From Photobacterium profundum (lineage in GTDB: Bacteria; Pseudomonadota; Gammaproteobacteria; Enterobacterales; Vibrionaceae), in assembly GCF_003026285.1 (NCBI RefSeq), contig NZ_PYOD01000005.1, positions 186,001 to 250,000 of the forward strand: DNA of 64,000 nt, given 5' to 3'. The notes beneath the pieces are model-generated. The model was not told where the DNA came from. It did no database searches and worked only from the letters and a program-made list of their open reading frames with translations. The translations under genes were made by a program, and so were the position numbers. Positions 30,703 to 41,679 of the stretch are shown here, in pieces (the stretch's first letter is position 1; the number at the start of each line of letters is the position of its first letter).

Positions 30703-32025
30703 ATGAGTGAAGTTTCCCAGACCGTTCCTGAGTTGGTGACTTGGGTTAAGCAGCATGATTTCTCGCTTAACTTACCAACCGAACGGCTGGCGTTCTTGTT
30801 GGCGATTGCTGTATTAAGTGGCGATCGCTTTGATGAAGAATTAGGGGAAGGAGAGTTGATTGATGCGTTCCGTATTGTGAGCGATTTATTTGATCAATCA
30901 AAAGAAACTCTAGCCTTTCGTGCCAACAACGCCATAAATGAATTAGTACGTCAGCGCTTAATTACGCGCTTTACCAGTGAAATGAACGACGGTGCAAGTA
31001 TTTACCGTTTAAGTCCATTAGCACTCGGTATAACAGACTACTACGTACGTCAACGTGAGTATTCGACGCTGAAATTGTCAATCCAATTAGCGATGGTTGC
31101 TGATGAAATTAACAAAGCAGCAGATGCAGCACAAAAAGGCGGTGACGAGAAGCACTGGCGACTGAATGTTTACGCAGTGTTGAAATATTCAGTGGCAGAA
31201 ATTTTTGACCGCATTGATTTAAACCAACGCACAATGGATGAGCAACAACAGCAGGTGAAAACCAATATCGCTGAATTGTTGACTCAAGATTGGCGAGCGG
31301 CAATTACCAACTGTGAAGCGTTGCTTAACGAAACATCAAGCACGCTACGTGAATTGCAAGACACCTTGCAAGCTGCTGGTGACCAATTGCAAACACAGTT
31401 GCTGATTATCCAAGAAGAAATTCAGGGCAATATTGAACTGGATTTCGTTGATGGCATGATCTTTATTCTACAAATGAAGCTAGACCGCATTATTAATTGG
31501 GGTCAGCAAGCGATTGATTTGTGGATTGGTTATGATCGCCACGTACATAAATTTATTCGAACAGCTATCGATATGGATAAGAACCGGGCATTTAGCCAGC
31601 GTTTGCGCCAATCGGTAACAGATTACTTCGACAACCCATGGCTTCTTACATATGCCGATGCCGAACGTTTACTTGATATGCGCGATGAAACCTTAGTTTT
31701 ACGTGATGATGAAGTAACAGGCATCGTACCTGAAGAAATGGAATTTGAAGAACTTAGCCTAGTCAATGATCAGCTTTCTGATCAAGTTGCTGAAATGCTA
31801 AAAGCCCATAAAGAAACAGGTGCAGCCATTAATTTGAGCTCGCTTCTGAAAGATTATTTGGCTCAACACCCACAAGCGCGACATTTTGATGTAACGCGAA
31901 TTGTAATTGATCAGGCAGTAAGACTTGGGTATTCCGAATCTGACTTCAATGCCATTCAGCCTGATTGGGAAGCGATTAATGAACATGGAGCCAAGGTACA
32001 AGCCAATGTCATCGATAAATATTGA
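30703..32025 (+). CDS. mukF: Chromosome partition protein MukF (kleisin)
   Basis: A protein of 440 residues, as in E. coli. The N-terminal winged-helix dimerisation region ([28 protein letters not shown]) is followed by a helical middle domain and a C-terminal domain that binds the MukB head. It is the kleisin of the MukBEF condensin that organises and separates the chromosome. AAGGA at about 30691-30695 sets the start. It overlaps mukE by 20 bases. Confidence 0.96.
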   Translation: MSEVSQTVPELVTWVKQHDFSLNLPTERLAFLLAIAVLSGDRFDEELGEGELIDAFRIVSDLFDQSKETLAFRANNAINELVRQRLITRFTSEMNDGASIYRLSPLALGITDYYVRQREYSTLKLSIQLAMVADEINKAADAAQKGGDEKHWRLNVYAVLKYSVAEIFDRIDLNQRTMDEQQQQVKTNIAELLTQDWRAAITNCEALLNETSSTLRELQDTLQAAGDQLQTQLLIIQEEIQGNIELDFVDGMIFILQMKLDRIINWGQQAIDLWIGYDRHVHKFIRTAIDMDKNRAFSQRLRQSVTDYFDNPWLLTYADAERLLDMRDETLVLRDDEVTGIVPEEMEFEELSLVNDQLSDQVAEMLKAHKETGAAINLSSLLKDYLAQHPQARHFDVTRIVIDQAVRLGYSESDFNAIQPDWEAINEHGAKVQANVIDKY

Positions 32026-32740
32026 AGAATATATGCCTGAAAAGCTGGCAAAAGCGATAGCTAACCCACTTTTTCCGGCGCTAGATAATGCGCTCCGATC
32101 TGGTCGTCATGTTTCTAGCGAAGATTTAGATAACCACGCTTTACTGATCGAGTTTGAGCGTGAGTTAGGTATGTTTTACCGCCGTTACAATGCCGAACTT
32201 ATTCGCGCACCAGAGGGGTTCTTTTATCTGCGCCCACGTTCTACGTCATTGATTGGTCGTTCAGTGTTGTCTGAAATCGACATGCTGGTCGGTAAAGTGC
32301 TGTGTTTCTTATACCTTAGCCCTGAGCGTCTTGCCCATGAAGGTATTTTTACCAATCAAGAGCTGTTTGACGAACTGTTAGTGTTGGCTGATGAAAAAAA
32401 GCTAATGAAGTTTGTTACACACCGTGCATCGGGTTCCGATCTTGATCGTGAAAAACTGTACGACAAAGTGAAAACGTCGCTTCGTCGTTTACGTCGTATC
32501 GGTATGCTTATCCCAATTGGTGAAAATGGTAAATTCCGTATCAGTGAATCGGTATTCCGTTTTGGTGCTGATGTACGAACGGGTGATGATGTGCGCGAAG
32601 CGCAATTACGCCTAATTCGTGACGGTGAAGCTGTTGTGCATCAACAAGAACCAAGTCAATCAAGCTTACTTGATGGGTTTGACGCGGATGACACTGAACA
32701 TCATGATTCAGAGCAGACAATGCAAGAGGGTGAAGTCTGA
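32006..32740 (+). CDS. mukE: Chromosome partition protein MukE
   Basis: The frame is open from 31925, but [17 protein letters not shown] at the ATG at 32006 aligns with the known MukE start, giving 244 residues (234 in E. coli). Winged-helix segments bind MukF and DNA. The tail after about residue 215 is acidic and variable. It starts within the mukF end and its TGA overlaps the mukB ATG, so the operon is tightly coupled. Confidence 0.95.
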   Translation: MSSINIEEYMPEKLAKAIANPLFPALDNALRSGRHVSSEDLDNHALLIEFERELGMFYRRYNAELIRAPEGFFYLRPRSTSLIGRSVLSEIDMLVGKVLCFLYLSPERLAHEGIFTNQELFDELLVLADEKKLMKFVTHRASGSDLDREKLYDKVKTSLRRLRRIGMLIPIGENGKFRISESVFRFGADVRTGDDVREAQLRLIRDGEAVVHQQEPSQSSLLDGFDADDTEHHDSEQTMQEGEV

Positions 32741-35700
32741 TGGAACGCGGTAAGTATCAATCACTCACAATGGTCAACTGGAACGGCTTTTTTGCTCGTA
32801 CTTTTGATATCGATAATTTGGTTACCACATTATCTGGCGGTAATGGTGCGGGTAAATCCACCACCATGGCTGCGTTCATCACGACTTTAATTCCTGATCA
32901 AAGTCTTTTGCATTTTCGTAACACCACAGAAGCGGGTAGTTCAAACGCATCTCGTGATAAAGGCTTGCACGGTAAGTTAAAGCCGGGTGCGTGTTATGCG
33001 GCATTGGATGTCGTTAACTCGAAAAAGCAGCGCATTATTTTTGGTGTAAAACTGCAGCAAGTCGCTGGTCGCGATAAAAAAGTCGATATTAAACCGTTCC
33101 TTATTCAAGGCTTGCCATCACACGTTAAACCGACTGAATTATTGGTTGAAACCTTGTCTGAAAATCAGGCTCGTGTTCGCCAAATTAATGAAGTGAAAGA
33201 AATTGCGGGTGAATATGAAGGCGTACAATTTAAAGCCTTTAATTCTGTTACGGATTATCATACGCAAATGTTTGAATTTGGTGTATTGCCAAAGAAATTG
33301 CGTAATACCCAAGACCGTTCTAAATTCTATCGTTTAATTGAAGCATCACTGTACGGTGGTATTTCAAGTGCCATTACCCGTTCGTTACGTGATTACTTAT
33401 TACCACATAATTCCGGTGTGAAAAAAGCTTTCCAAGATATGGAAGCGGCATTGCGTGAAAACCGCATGACATTAGAAGCGATTAAGCTGACTCAAAGCGA
33501 TCGTGATTTATTTAAGCATTTGATCTCTGAAGCAACACACTATGTTGCGGCTGATTATATGCGTCATGCTAATGAACGTCGTAATAAGCTAGAAACAACG
33601 CTGAAATTACGTGGCGAATTATTAGGTTCACGTAAGATACTGGGCGATCAAAATAACTCACTGACTAACATGTCAGGCGAGCTAGACGAATTAAATGATC
33701 GTGAAAGTGCTTTAGAGCAAGATCATCAAGCAGCGTCTGATCATCTGCAACTTGTACAAAATGCAGTACGCCAGCAAGAAAAGATCGAACGTTATAAAGA
33801 AGATCTAGAAGAATTAACCGAGCGTCTTGAAGAGCAGGTAATGGTCGTTGAAGAAGCGGCTGAGCAACTTGCAATGGCTGAAGAACAAGCTGTATTAACT
33901 GAAGAAGAAGTTGATAGCTTGAAGACGCAGCTTGCTGACTACCAGCAAGCATTGAATATGCAGCAAACCCGTGCTTTACAATATCAACAAGCGGTTCATG
34001 CTTTAGAAAAAGCACGTGAACTGTCGAATGCTAATGATTTATTGGCTGATAACGCACCTGCATATTTGTCGCAACTAAAGCGTGACCAAGAATTACAAAC
34101 CACAGCTTTATTGGCACTTAAACACAAGTTGGATATGTCGTCTGCGGCGGCTGAACAATTTGAGAAAGGCCTTAAAATTGTCCAGACCATTGCGGGTGCC
34201 ATTGACCGAGCAACGGCTGGTCAAAAAGCCCGTGAATTGATCACACATGCTCGTCGACTTCGTGCGGTTTCAGAGCGAGGTGATCAGCTAAAAGGTCAGT
34301 ACCGCGATCTTGAACGCAGTGTGCGTAATCAACGTCAAGCGGTTGAGCTGGCAGAAAGTTACAGCAAGCGTTTTGCAACTGTTGTAGATAGCGAGTTAGT
34401 GTTAGCAGAAGAGCAAGCTCGTCATGAAGCTACATTCGAAAGTCTTGAGCAAGAACAAGAAGCTTTAGTTGATCAACGCAACGACTTGCGTCGTCAAGAG
34501 CAGCAACTAGGAACTCAAATCAAGTCTTTAGAAGCGTCGGCGCCCGCATGGATTGCCGCATCTGATGCACTTGAAAAACTGTCTGATCAGGTAGATGCAG
34601 AATTAACAGATAGTCAGTCTGTTATGAATGCAATGCAACAAACATTAGACAATGAACGTGAAGTTTCTGCTCATCGTGATCAGCTTGCCCAGCGTAAGCA
34701 GCAACTTGAGCTTGATATTGAACGTCTTGCACAGCCTGGTGGCAGTGATGATGCACGTTTAAGTGGCTTAGCAGACACACTTGGCGGCAGTCTACTGTCG
34801 GAAATCTATGATGACATTACTTTAGCTGATGCACCGTATTTCAGCGCGATGTATGGTCCTGCTCGTCATGCGATTGTTGTACCTGACCTTAAAGATATTA
34901 AAGATAAGCTCATCGCATTAGAAGATTGCCCCGACGATCTCTATATCATTGAAGGCGATGTTGATTCATTTGATGACAGCGGTTTTGATGTTGATGAATT
35001 AGACGGGGCGATATGCGTTCATTTAAACGACCGTCAATTGCGCTATTCTCGTTATCCGAAGGTGCCTCTATTTGGGCGAGCAGCTCGTGAGCAACGTCTA
35101 GAGCAATTGCGTGAAGAGCGTGATCAACTGATTGAAGACCACGCGAAATCTGCATTTGATTCGCAAAAGTTACAGCGTTTATATCAGAGCTTTAATAGCT
35201 TTGTCGCGACACACATGTCGATAGCATTCAATGCTGATCCTGAAGCAGAATTAAAACTTGCGAGAGAAAAGCGAAATCAAGCGACCCGTCAATTAGCCGA
35301 TGCAGCTGCTAAAGAACAACAGCAACGTAGCCAGCTTGTCGCTGCGCGTGAAGGGTTAGCGTTATTAGGTAAACTGAACCCGCTTGTTAACCTGCTAGAA
35401 GATGAAACATTAACAGCTCGCTTTGAAGACGTAGAACAACAGCTTTTACAGCTTGATGAAGCGCGTAATTACTTAGACCGTCACGGTAAAGCCATTACAG
35501 AGCTTGAAGGTTTAGTGTCTGCGCTAGATGCGGATCCTGAGCAATTTGATGCATTACAAACAAGTTATGTTGATGCTGATAGCCGACTACAGGCTCTTAA
35601 GAAGCAGATTTTTGCTGTTGCTGATTTAGTAGAGCGCCGCCATCACTTCACGTATATCGACTCAGTTGAGTTAGTGAATAAAAGCTCAGAGCTAAATGAG

Positions 35701-37200
35701 CAGCTTAAAGCTAAATTAATAGCCGCAGAGCGTGAACGTACACGTTGCCGTGATGCTCTTAAACAAGCTCGTGCACAAGCGAATCAGTACAACCAGTTAA
35801 TGGCGTCGTTGAAAAGTTCGCATCAAGCGAAACGTGAAACAGTGCTAGAGTTTGAGCGTGAATTGCAAGAGTTAGGTGTTCGAGCTGATATTGAATCAGA
35901 AGAACGTGCACGTATTCGCCGTGATGAGCTTAACGAACGTCTGCACAGTTCGCGTAACCGTCGCAGTGAGCTAGAAAAAGCGATTACGTCCATTGAACTC
36001 GAAATGAAATCACTGCTGAAACGTTTACGTAAAGTGGGTAAAGACTACCAAGATGTTCGTAAGTTGGTCGTGAATGCAAAAGCAGGCTGGTGTGCAGTAT
36101 TGCGTTTAGCGCGCGAAAATGATGTTGAACGCCGTCTACACCGTCGTGAAATGGCGTATATGTCTGCTGATGAATTGCGTTCATTATCAGATAAGTCATT
36201 AGGTGCTTTACGTCTTGCCGTCGCAGACAACGAAAACTTGCGTGATGCCTTGCGTGCTTCTGAAGATATTTCGCGCCCTGAGCGTAAAGTGTTGTTCTAC
36301 ATTGCGGTTTATCAACACCTTCGTGAGCGTATCCGTCACGATATCATTCGTACCGATGATCCGGTTGAAGCGATTGAAGAGATGGAAGTTGAACTCGCAC
36401 GCCTTACTGAAGAGCTAACAGCACGTGAACAACGTTTGGCTATCAGCTCTGACTCTGTTGCGAATATTATTCGTAAAACGATTCAGCGTGAGCAAAACCG
36501 TATTCGTATGCTAAACCAAGGCTTACAAAATATCGGTTTTGGCCAGGTTAATGGTGTACGACTAAACGTTAAAGTACGCGAGACGCACGAATCGTTACTG
36601 AGTGGTTTGGCTGAACAGCAAGATCAACACCAAGATTTATTTGGTAATAACCGTTTAACCTTCTCAGAAGCGATTGCGAAGTTGTTCCAGCGCTTGAATC
36701 CTCATATTGATATGGGTCAGCGTTCGCCGCAAATCTTAGGTGAAGAATTATTGGATTACCGTAACTACCTAGAATTAAGCATTGAAGTAAACCGTGGTAC
36801 AGATGGTTGGCTACAAGCTGAATCTGGCGCGTTATCCACGGGTGAAGCCATTGGTACGGGCCAGGCAATTCTACTGATGGTGATTCAAAGCTGGGAAGAA
36901 GAATCACGTCGCTTACGCGGTAAAGATCTTATCCCATGTCGTTTATTGTTCTTGGATGAAGCCGCACGTTTAGATGGTAAATCCATTGCGACATTATTCG
37001 AACTTTGTGAGCGTTTGGATATGCAATTATTAATTGCAGCACCAGAAAACATTAGCCCTGAAAAGGGGACTACCTACAAGTTAGTGCGTAAGATTTTCAA
37101 AGATCGAGAGCACGTACATGTGGTGGGTCTTCGTGGTTTTGGACAAGAACCAAAGAGCGAAACAAACATACAAGAGATGTTAGATTTGAATCCTGCATAA
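32740..37200 (+). CDS. mukB: Chromosome partition protein MukB
   Basis: An SMC-like ATPase of 1486 residues, equal in size to E. coli MukB. Walker A is GGNGAGKS at residues 33-40. Long coiled coils flank a hinge near residues 660-780. The C-terminal head carries the signature-like [14 protein letters not shown] and Walker [12 protein letters not shown]. With MukE and MukF it forms the condensin that extrudes DNA loops and works with MatP and topoisomerase IV. A terminator follows, after which the conserved order breaks. Confidence 0.97.
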   Translation: MERGKYQSLTMVNWNGFFARTFDIDNLVTTLSGGNGAGKSTTMAAFITTLIPDQSLLHFRNTTEAGSSNASRDKGLHGKLKPGACYAALDVVNSKKQRIIFGVKLQQVAGRDKKVDIKPFLIQGLPSHVKPTELLVETLSENQARVRQINEVKEIAGEYEGVQFKAFNSVTDYHTQMFEFGVLPKKLRNTQDRSKFYRLIEASLYGGISSAITRSLRDYLLPHNSGVKKAFQDMEAALRENRMTLEAIKLTQSDRDLFKHLISEATHYVAADYMRHANERRNKLETTLKLRGELLGSRKILGDQNNSLTNMSGELDELNDRESALEQDHQAASDHLQLVQNAVRQQEKIERYKEDLEELTERLEEQVMVVEEAAEQLAMAEEQAVLTEEEVDSLKTQLADYQQALNMQQTRALQYQQAVHALEKARELSNANDLLADNAPAYLSQLKRDQELQTTALLALKHKLDMSSAAAEQFEKGLKIVQTIAGAIDRATAGQKARELITHARRLRAVSERGDQLKGQYRDLERSVRNQRQAVELAESYSKRFATVVDSELVLAEEQARHEATFESLEQEQEALVDQRNDLRRQEQQLGTQIKSLEASAPAWIAASDALEKLSDQVDAELTDSQSVMNAMQQTLDNEREVSAHRDQLAQRKQQLELDIERLAQPGGSDDARLSGLADTLGGSLLSEIYDDITLADAPYFSAMYGPARHAIVVPDLKDIKDKLIALEDCPDDLYIIEGDVDSFDDSGFDVDELDGAICVHLNDRQLRYSRYPKVPLFGRAAREQRLEQLREERDQLIEDHAKSAFDSQKLQRLYQSFNSFVATHMSIAFNADPEAELKLAREKRNQATRQLADAAAKEQQQRSQLVAAREGLALLGKLNPLVNLLEDETLTARFEDVEQQLLQLDEARNYLDRHGKAITELEGLVSALDADPEQFDALQTSYVDADSRLQALKKQIFAVADLVERRHHFTYIDSVELVNKSSELNEQLKAKLIAAERERTRCRDALKQARAQANQYNQLMASLKSSHQAKRETVLEFERELQELGVRADIESEERARIRRDELNERLHSSRNRRSELEKAITSIELEMKSLLKRLRKVGKDYQDVRKLVVNAKAGWCAVLRLARENDVERRLHRREMAYMSADELRSLSDKSLGALRLAVADNENLRDALRASEDISRPERKVLFYIAVYQHLRERIRHDIIRTDDPVEAIEEMEVELARLTEELTAREQRLAISSDSVANIIRKTIQREQNRIRMLNQGLQNIGFGQVNGVRLNVKVRETHESLLSGLAEQQDQHQDLFGNNRLTFSEAIAKLFQRLNPHIDMGQRSPQILGEELLDYRNYLELSIEVNRGTDGWLQAESGALSTGEAIGTGQAILLMVIQSWEEESRRLRGKDLIPCRLLFLDEAARLDGKSIATLFELCERLDMQLLIAAPENISPEKGTTYKLVRKIFKDREHVHVVGLRGFGQEPKSETNIQEMLDLNPA

Positions 37201-37214
37201 TAGCTTATGTATTG

Positions 37215-37242
37215 AAAAGGCCAGAGAAATCTGGCCTTTTTT
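37215..37242 (+). terminator. Terminator after mukB
   Basis: AAAAGGCCAGA and TCTGGCCTTTTTT with a short GAAA loop. Confidence 0.88.
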
Positions 37243-37419
37243 ATATTTAAAATATATTCTCGGTTTTCTCCCTGTCACGTAATTCCTTTTTTCTCCCCCT
37301 AGAATTGTCTTGTTTGTAAGATCATTTTCTCAATGTTTAATAACGGCCCCGATAAATTTATCACACCTCAAATTACTCCTAAAATTTCATTACCAATCTG
37401 ATTTGCTAGGTGGGTATTA

Positions 37420-37443
37420 ATGTTGGATTCGGCCATCCAACAT
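37420..37443. promoter_or_regulatory. 9-bp inverted repeat in the leader of the lipoprotein gene
   Basis: ATGTTGGAT (37420-37428) and ATCCAACAT (37435-37443) form a perfect stem around a 6-base loop, 32 bases before the start of the lipoprotein gene. No T-run follows. It could be an operator or an mRNA leader hairpin. Confidence 0.4.
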
Positions 37444-37475
37444 AACAATTTCTGTAATCTCGTAGGGGTGATGAC

Positions 37476-38513
37476 ATGAAAAAAATAATTTTAATGGTGC
37501 TCACCATGTTTGTGGTGGTTGGGTGCGGCGGTGGCGGCGGTGATTCTAGTACAACATCGGCTTCTGATAGTGGTTCTGACGGTTCAGGTGGAACAGCAAC
37601 AAGCAGCGATGGTGCGAAAGAAGATGTGCCAATTTCTGTTGATGTCGTCGTACCGCCAACAGAAGTACCTGATGGTGATGAATTGCAAGCTTGTGTTGCT
37701 ATCGATGCTGTAAGTGTGACGGATTTAGCCGGCACGATTACAGAGTGGACGACCAAAAGTATGAACAACCCAGATGAAATCAGTAATAAGCAATGTATTC
37801 CTGCTGATTCCTCTATTCCGGTTGATAACGATGGTTACCCAAAATTTATTGTGATCGATCTTCATGACTTAACTGGTGTGGATATCATTCAGTTAATTTC
37901 TGATCAGTTAGTGGCAGCTGGCGAATATACTGGTATGTCGTTGTCTGTTATTCAGGGTACGTATGATTCACTAATAGGAGACACTCTTGGTCAGCCACAA
38001 TATTACTCTTATGTTGGTGATGCTTTAAATAAACAATATATGGAAGTGGTGGATGAGCTGTCTTTTGATGGGCTAGATATTAATATCGATGTACCAACGA
38101 CTTATACCATGACATTTGATCTTAGAAGCATGTTGCAGATGCTTGAAAATGCGTATTACTTGAAAAATAAAGGATTACGTTTAGTCGATAATTTAATGGC
38201 CGCAACTATTTATGGTGATGTTGATCCGGCAACATGTGATTCTGCAGAAAATGCGTATGTGTATCTTTATGACAGTGATGACTCAGGTTATGGTGATTTA
38301 GGGTCTGATACCTCACCCGTTAGTACGGCGAAAGTTATTGATAACCAATATTCAATGGGCTACGTGCCAGAAGGAACATACGATGTTGTGTTAGCGTGTA
38401 ATGCGTTGGCAGATTTACCTAATCAGATTGATTTGGATATCGATCTAGATGAAGATTCTATGCATGACGATCAATCTGTTAGTGGTGGGCAAGAGTACTA
38501 TAAGCCTTTCTAA
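37476..38513 (+). CDS. Lipoprotein of unknown function with Gly/Ser-rich linker
   Basis: A predicted lipoprotein of 345 residues with lipobox VVGC (Cys17). A pentaglycine and Ser/Gly/Asp-rich linker follows (about residues 18-50). The acidic folded part has four Cys (about residues 76, 105, 253 and 306) that could form periplasmic disulfides. The C-terminal part (AYVYLYDSDDSGYGD, SMGYVPEGTYDVVLACNA) reads like a beta-sandwich surface domain. I do not recognise the family. The layout resembles surface or adhesin-type lipoproteins of marine gammaproteobacteria. Confidence 0.7.
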   Translation: MKKIILMVLTMFVVVGCGGGGGDSSTTSASDSGSDGSGGTATSSDGAKEDVPISVDVVVPPTEVPDGDELQACVAIDAVSVTDLAGTITEWTTKSMNNPDEISNKQCIPADSSIPVDNDGYPKFIVIDLHDLTGVDIIQLISDQLVAAGEYTGMSLSVIQGTYDSLIGDTLGQPQYYSYVGDALNKQYMEVVDELSFDGLDINIDVPTTYTMTFDLRSMLQMLENAYYLKNKGLRLVDNLMAATIYGDVDPATCDSAENAYVYLYDSDDSGYGDLGSDTSPVSTAKVIDNQYSMGYVPEGTYDVVLACNALADLPNQIDLDIDLDEDSMHDDQSVSGGQEYYKPF

Positions 38514-38849
38514 CTGAGCATTTGTTGTACGAGATAAAAGCCGAGAAATCTTAAAAAGTTTCTCGGCTTTTCAGCTTTTTGTCATACTATGTCGGGTTTT
38601 TGTTGATGATTTATTCAGCGGTTATTCAGTTAAGGTGGGTCATTATGGTCCTTTTTAATTCGATCGATCTCTCATTATTAAAATCCTAGAATAAAATGCT
38701 AGCTAACTTAACCTCCTGACCAAACTGTAATTAAACGATAATGTCGTGGTAAATGGTCACTTATGCTGTATTTTTATGGTTGTTTTTTAACCGCTAGTTC
38801 TATAACTTCTCTTCTCAACGTCACCCAGTCATTTGAAAGAGACATTTTT
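38514..38849. other. Intergenic region before the Sel1-repeat gene
   Basis: A stretch of 336 bases. It holds the lipoprotein terminator at 38536-38575 and presumably the promoter of the Sel1 gene. The reading frame of the next gene stays open back to 38763, but that part does not look like protein. Confidence 0.5.
38536..38575 (+). terminator. Terminator after the lipoprotein gene
   Basis: AAAAGCCGAGAAA and TTTCTCGGCTTTT flank a short loop. Confidence 0.85.
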
Positions 38850-39668
38850 ATGCCAGCAGTTATGACCCTAAAAAAAGTTGTTATCAGTGCAATGTTCGGC
38901 TTTGCTGTAACTGGATATGGTATTTCAACTGCCAATGCGTCAGTTACCACGTCTCCAGCTAATCACCTACTTTCTACATTGAAGTATGTTGAACTTGAAG
39001 CTGATCAGGGTGATACAAATATGCAGCTTTTTCTCGGGCGTGCTTATTTAGAAGGAACTAATGGTCTTAAGGTTGACCGACTAAAAGGTATGTATTGGTT
39101 ACAGAAAGCAGCTGTTGATATGCCTGAAGTTAAAACTATGATTGCTGATTTATTTAAAGCAGGTCAGGTTGTACCTAAAGATACGTCGCAAGCTTTATAT
39201 TGGTATACAGAAGCAGCAAAAGAAGGTTCAGTACCCGCAATGGTTGAGTTAGGCTCATATTATGCGTCAGGGGCTACGGGTTCAGTTGATTGTGCCAATG
39301 CGATAAAATGGTTCAATGATGCATCAAATGGTGGGTCGTTAGAATCTAAGCGTAATCTGGTATGGTTATATGCAACCTGCACCGACGAACGCATGCGTGA
39401 TGGTGAACGTGCTCTTAAGTTAGCGAAGCAAGTCTTAAGCCGCACTGGAACGGGTGATGCGGGTGATTATGATAATCTTGCAGCCGCGTATGCAGCATGC
39501 GGTGAATTTTCAAAGGCGGTAAATGCACAAAAAGAAGCGATTGGTAAGTTAGAAAAAGACGTGCCGAGTAATAAAGCTGAGCGAGTAAATACACAGCGTA
39601 TTGCTAAGTTCGAGCAGCGCTTACAGCTTTATAAGCAAAGCCAAACACTTTATAGCGCTTCACTTTAA
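38850..39668 (+). CDS. Secreted Sel1-repeat (tetratricopeptide-like) protein
   Basis: The frame opens at 38763, but the ATG at 38850 follows AAAGAGA and gives a clean signal peptide (TLKKVVISAMFGFAVTGYGISTANA), so the protein is 272 residues. At least three Sel1-like repeats are visible (QLFLGRAYLEG...AMYWLQKAA-type; ALYWYTEAAKEGSVPAMVELG; AIKWFNDASNGGSLESKRNL), followed by a TPR-like helical end. Such proteins act as periplasmic scaffolds for protein-protein contacts. The partner is unknown. Confidence 0.8.
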   Translation: MPAVMTLKKVVISAMFGFAVTGYGISTANASVTTSPANHLLSTLKYVELEADQGDTNMQLFLGRAYLEGTNGLKVDRLKGMYWLQKAAVDMPEVKTMIADLFKAGQVVPKDTSQALYWYTEAAKEGSVPAMVELGSYYASGATGSVDCANAIKWFNDASNGGSLESKRNLVWLYATCTDERMRDGERALKLAKQVLSRTGTGDAGDYDNLAAAYAACGEFSKAVNAQKEAIGKLEKDVPSNKAERVNTQRIAKFEQRLQLYKQSQTLYSASL

Positions 39669-39702
39669 TCATGATTTAATCGCCGATAAATAGATTTCTA
39701 AT

Positions 39703-39753
39703 AAAAGGGCTGACTTCTAATACTCTAGCGAGTTATGGAAGTCAGCCCTTTTT
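39703..39753. terminator. Bidirectional terminator between the Sel1 gene and mepM
   Basis: AAAAGGGCTGACTTC and GAAGTCAGCCCTTTTT form a 15-bp stem with a long loop, lying between two convergent genes. Confidence 0.85.
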
Positions 39754-39829
39754 GATCGCAGTTTATTTTCGTGACAAGAAGCCGATGAAAAATGACTAGC
39801 TTTTGTGGTAAATAGATAAAACCATAGAT

Positions 39830-41134
39830 TTATTGCTTAGCAATTTCGATGGGATTAGTGTCTTCTACTTGCATTAACTTATTATACTTTGCGACCGTTA
39901 GCTCGAATTGGATTTTTTCTTTGGTTGGAACCGATGACGCCATTGGAATCTTAGCTGTTATTGGGTTTACGGGTTTATTTCGAATTAAAAACTCATAATG
40001 GATATGTGGGCCGGTAACTCGACCAGTTTGCCCGGATAATGCAATCTGTTGTCCACGAGATACTTTTTGGCCTTTTTTTACTAAGATTTTGCTGTTATGC
40101 AAATATCGGGTTCGGTAATTTGTCCCGTGTTGAATAACAATATAACGCCCAGCATAAGGGTGGTTAGTGGTCATTACCACGATACCATCACCGGTTGCTA
40201 ATACTGGTGTTCCACTTGGTGCCGCAAAATCGACACCATTGTGTGGTGCCCGGCGACCAGTAACGGGATGACGACGGTTCGCATTAAAGTTTGAACTAAT
40301 GCGCCAGCGTTTAGCTGAAGGGTAAGGTAAAAAGGCACGTTGCAGGCTTTCACCGTTCGCATCGTAATAATTACCGTCTTCATGTAAGTAGGCTGATATT
40401 ATTCGACCTCGGTTTTCAAGCCGAATAGCTTTAATGTCGTGCAGTCCCGTGGCTTTGCCTTCGATATATTGATTCGCAACGACCACTTCAAATGTATCGC
40501 CAGCCTTAAGATCCCGCGAAAAATTAATCTTATCTTTTAACAAGTTAATGATTTCATTTATCTCACTGAAATCTAATCCTGCTTTTTGAGCCGATACCGA
40601 GAAGCTGCCATAAATGCTGCCGGCAGCAACAGATGACTTCCACGTACCTGGTAACGTAATTTCCTCAAATTCAAATCCACCCTCATTCACTCGTTGGTAG
40701 TCAACGCGCTGAGCGGCATTAAATTCTAATTCTAGTTTATCTAAACGCTGCCCCGAGTCATCTAACCAGAACCGCAAAAGGTGGCCTGGTCGCAAAGTAT
40801 CGATACGTAAATTATCTAAGTCAGCTTCCATTACCAACTGCATATCAGATAATGGAATACCGAGTTTTGCAAAAATTTCACTTAACGTATCACCTGATTG
40901 AATCTGATATTCATAGTTAGGCGGTTTTACAACGTCTTTGATTGAATCGTTACGAGGGCCCGAAGCGGGGGCTGGGTTTACTGATGTGAATGATGCGATA
41001 TCTAATTCTACGTCTTGAATAGGACTAGAACGAAAAGATAAAACTGTCGCAACAGTGACCAAAGATAATCCCGCAATGCTTAGTAATTTATAGTTAATAA
41101 ACTTACTTAATACTGTCATTTTAAACGTCGACAT
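39830..41134 (-). CDS. mepM: M23 murein DD-endopeptidase, MepM/ShyA type
   Basis: A protein of 434 residues (440 in E. coli MepM) with an N-terminal membrane anchor (about 14-32) and a LysM-like segment (YEYQIQSGDTLSEIFAKLG). A C-terminal M23 peptidase domain carries the metal ligands in HNGVDFAAP and HIHYEF. It cuts D-Ala-mDAP crosslinks and so makes room for new peptidoglycan. In Vibrio the equivalent is ShyA, a growth-essential endopeptidase. It is divergent from torE. Confidence 0.92.
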   Translation of the reverse strand: MSTFKMTVLSKFINYKLLSIAGLSLVTVATVLSFRSSPIQDVELDIASFTSVNPAPASGPRNDSIKDVVKPPNYEYQIQSGDTLSEIFAKLGIPLSDMQLVMEADLDNLRIDTLRPGHLLRFWLDDSGQRLDKLELEFNAAQRVDYQRVNEGGFEFEEITLPGTWKSSVAAGSIYGSFSVSAQKAGLDFSEINEIINLLKDKINFSRDLKAGDTFEVVVANQYIEGKATGLHDIKAIRLENRGRIISAYLHEDGNYYDANGESLQRAFLPYPSAKRWRISSNFNANRRHPVTGRRAPHNGVDFAAPSGTPVLATGDGIVVMTTNHPYAGRYIVIQHGTNYRTRYLHNSKILVKKGQKVSRGQQIALSGQTGRVTGPHIHYEFLIRNKPVNPITAKIPMASSVPTKEKIQFELTVAKYNKLMQVEDTNPIEIAKQ

Positions 41135-41469
41135 AAATAGAAGTGCTCATCATTATTATTTTTTTGTGTTGTATTTGCGCCAAATAGGCACAAAATTTCA
41201 CCATAAAAACACAGCATTTCTGAACGGTAAATGAACTGACGTCTCGAGAGGTTAATTTATGAACAATTAATGATTTGAATTTTACAAGCAACTTAGGAAG
41301 GTTTGTTTTTTGTTAGTTTTTACGATAATCGGCAATCTCAAAACTGTGATGCAGCTCAGATGTGCTTCAAAACATGTGTGTTTGTAACATTGTTAACTAT
41401 ACTTTTTTAACGGTTACCTCATGAGTATTAAGGTGAGGTGGGTGGCATATTTAGAATAGGATATTAGCA
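41135..41469. other. Intergenic region between mepM and torE
   Basis: A stretch of 335 AT-rich bases between divergent genes, so it holds both promoters. It contains three TorR-box-like decamers at 41218-41266 (listed separately). I see no gene here. Confidence 0.55.
41218..41266. promoter_or_regulatory. Candidate TorR-box cluster upstream of torECA
   Basis: On the reverse strand, CCGTTCAGAA (41218-41227), CAGTTCATTT (41229-41238) and TTGTTCATAA (41257-41266) match the TorR box CTGTTCATAT at 7, 8 and 8 of 10 positions. The shared TGAAC cores lie 11 and 28 bases apart, about 205-250 bases before torE. Confidence 0.4.
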
Positions 41470-41643
41470 ATGAGTAGTGTCGATAATGTTGCCGATAAAG
41501 ATAAATCAAAATATGAGTGGCGATCATTTATTTTCATCACTGTTTTTCTCTTTCCCATTTTGTCTGTAGCGCTTGTTGGTGGTTATGGCTTCATTGTCTG
41601 GGCACTACAAATCTTCTTCCTCGGTCCTCCCGGCCACGGCTAA
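41470..41643 (+). CDS. torE: TorE/NapE family small membrane protein
   Basis: A protein of 57 residues: a charged N-terminus (SSVDNVADKDKSKYEWR), then one hydrophobic segment (residues 19-50) with the family pattern FPILSVALVGGYGFIVW, ending in LGPPGHG. It is the NapE/TorE family, found next to periplasmic nitrate or TMAO reductases. It lies 36 bases before torC, so it is the first gene of the tor operon. Its function is unclear; a role in assembling or stabilising the cytochrome partner is likely. Confidence 0.88.
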   Translation: MSSVDNVADKDKSKYEWRSFIFITVFLFPILSVALVGGYGFIVWALQIFFLGPPGHG

Positions 41644-41679
41644 TTCAAATCACAGTCAATAAACAGACAGGTTAAGATT

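Noticed and set aside
33665..34015. Leucine-rich open frame opposite the mukB coiled coil
   Set aside because: Coiled-coil codons (CAA, GAA, CAG) read in reverse give Leu- and Phe-rich frames; there is no start signal.
37500..37560. Possible phase-variable tract in the lipoprotein gene (Gly repeat)
   Set aside because: The glycines are encoded by mixed GGT/GGC/GGA codons, not a pure homopolymer or perfect tandem repeat, so slippage is unlikely.
38763..38849. Upstream extension of the Sel1-repeat gene
   Set aside because: The extra 29 residues do not form a signal peptide in the right place, and a better ribosome site and signal peptide follow at 38850.
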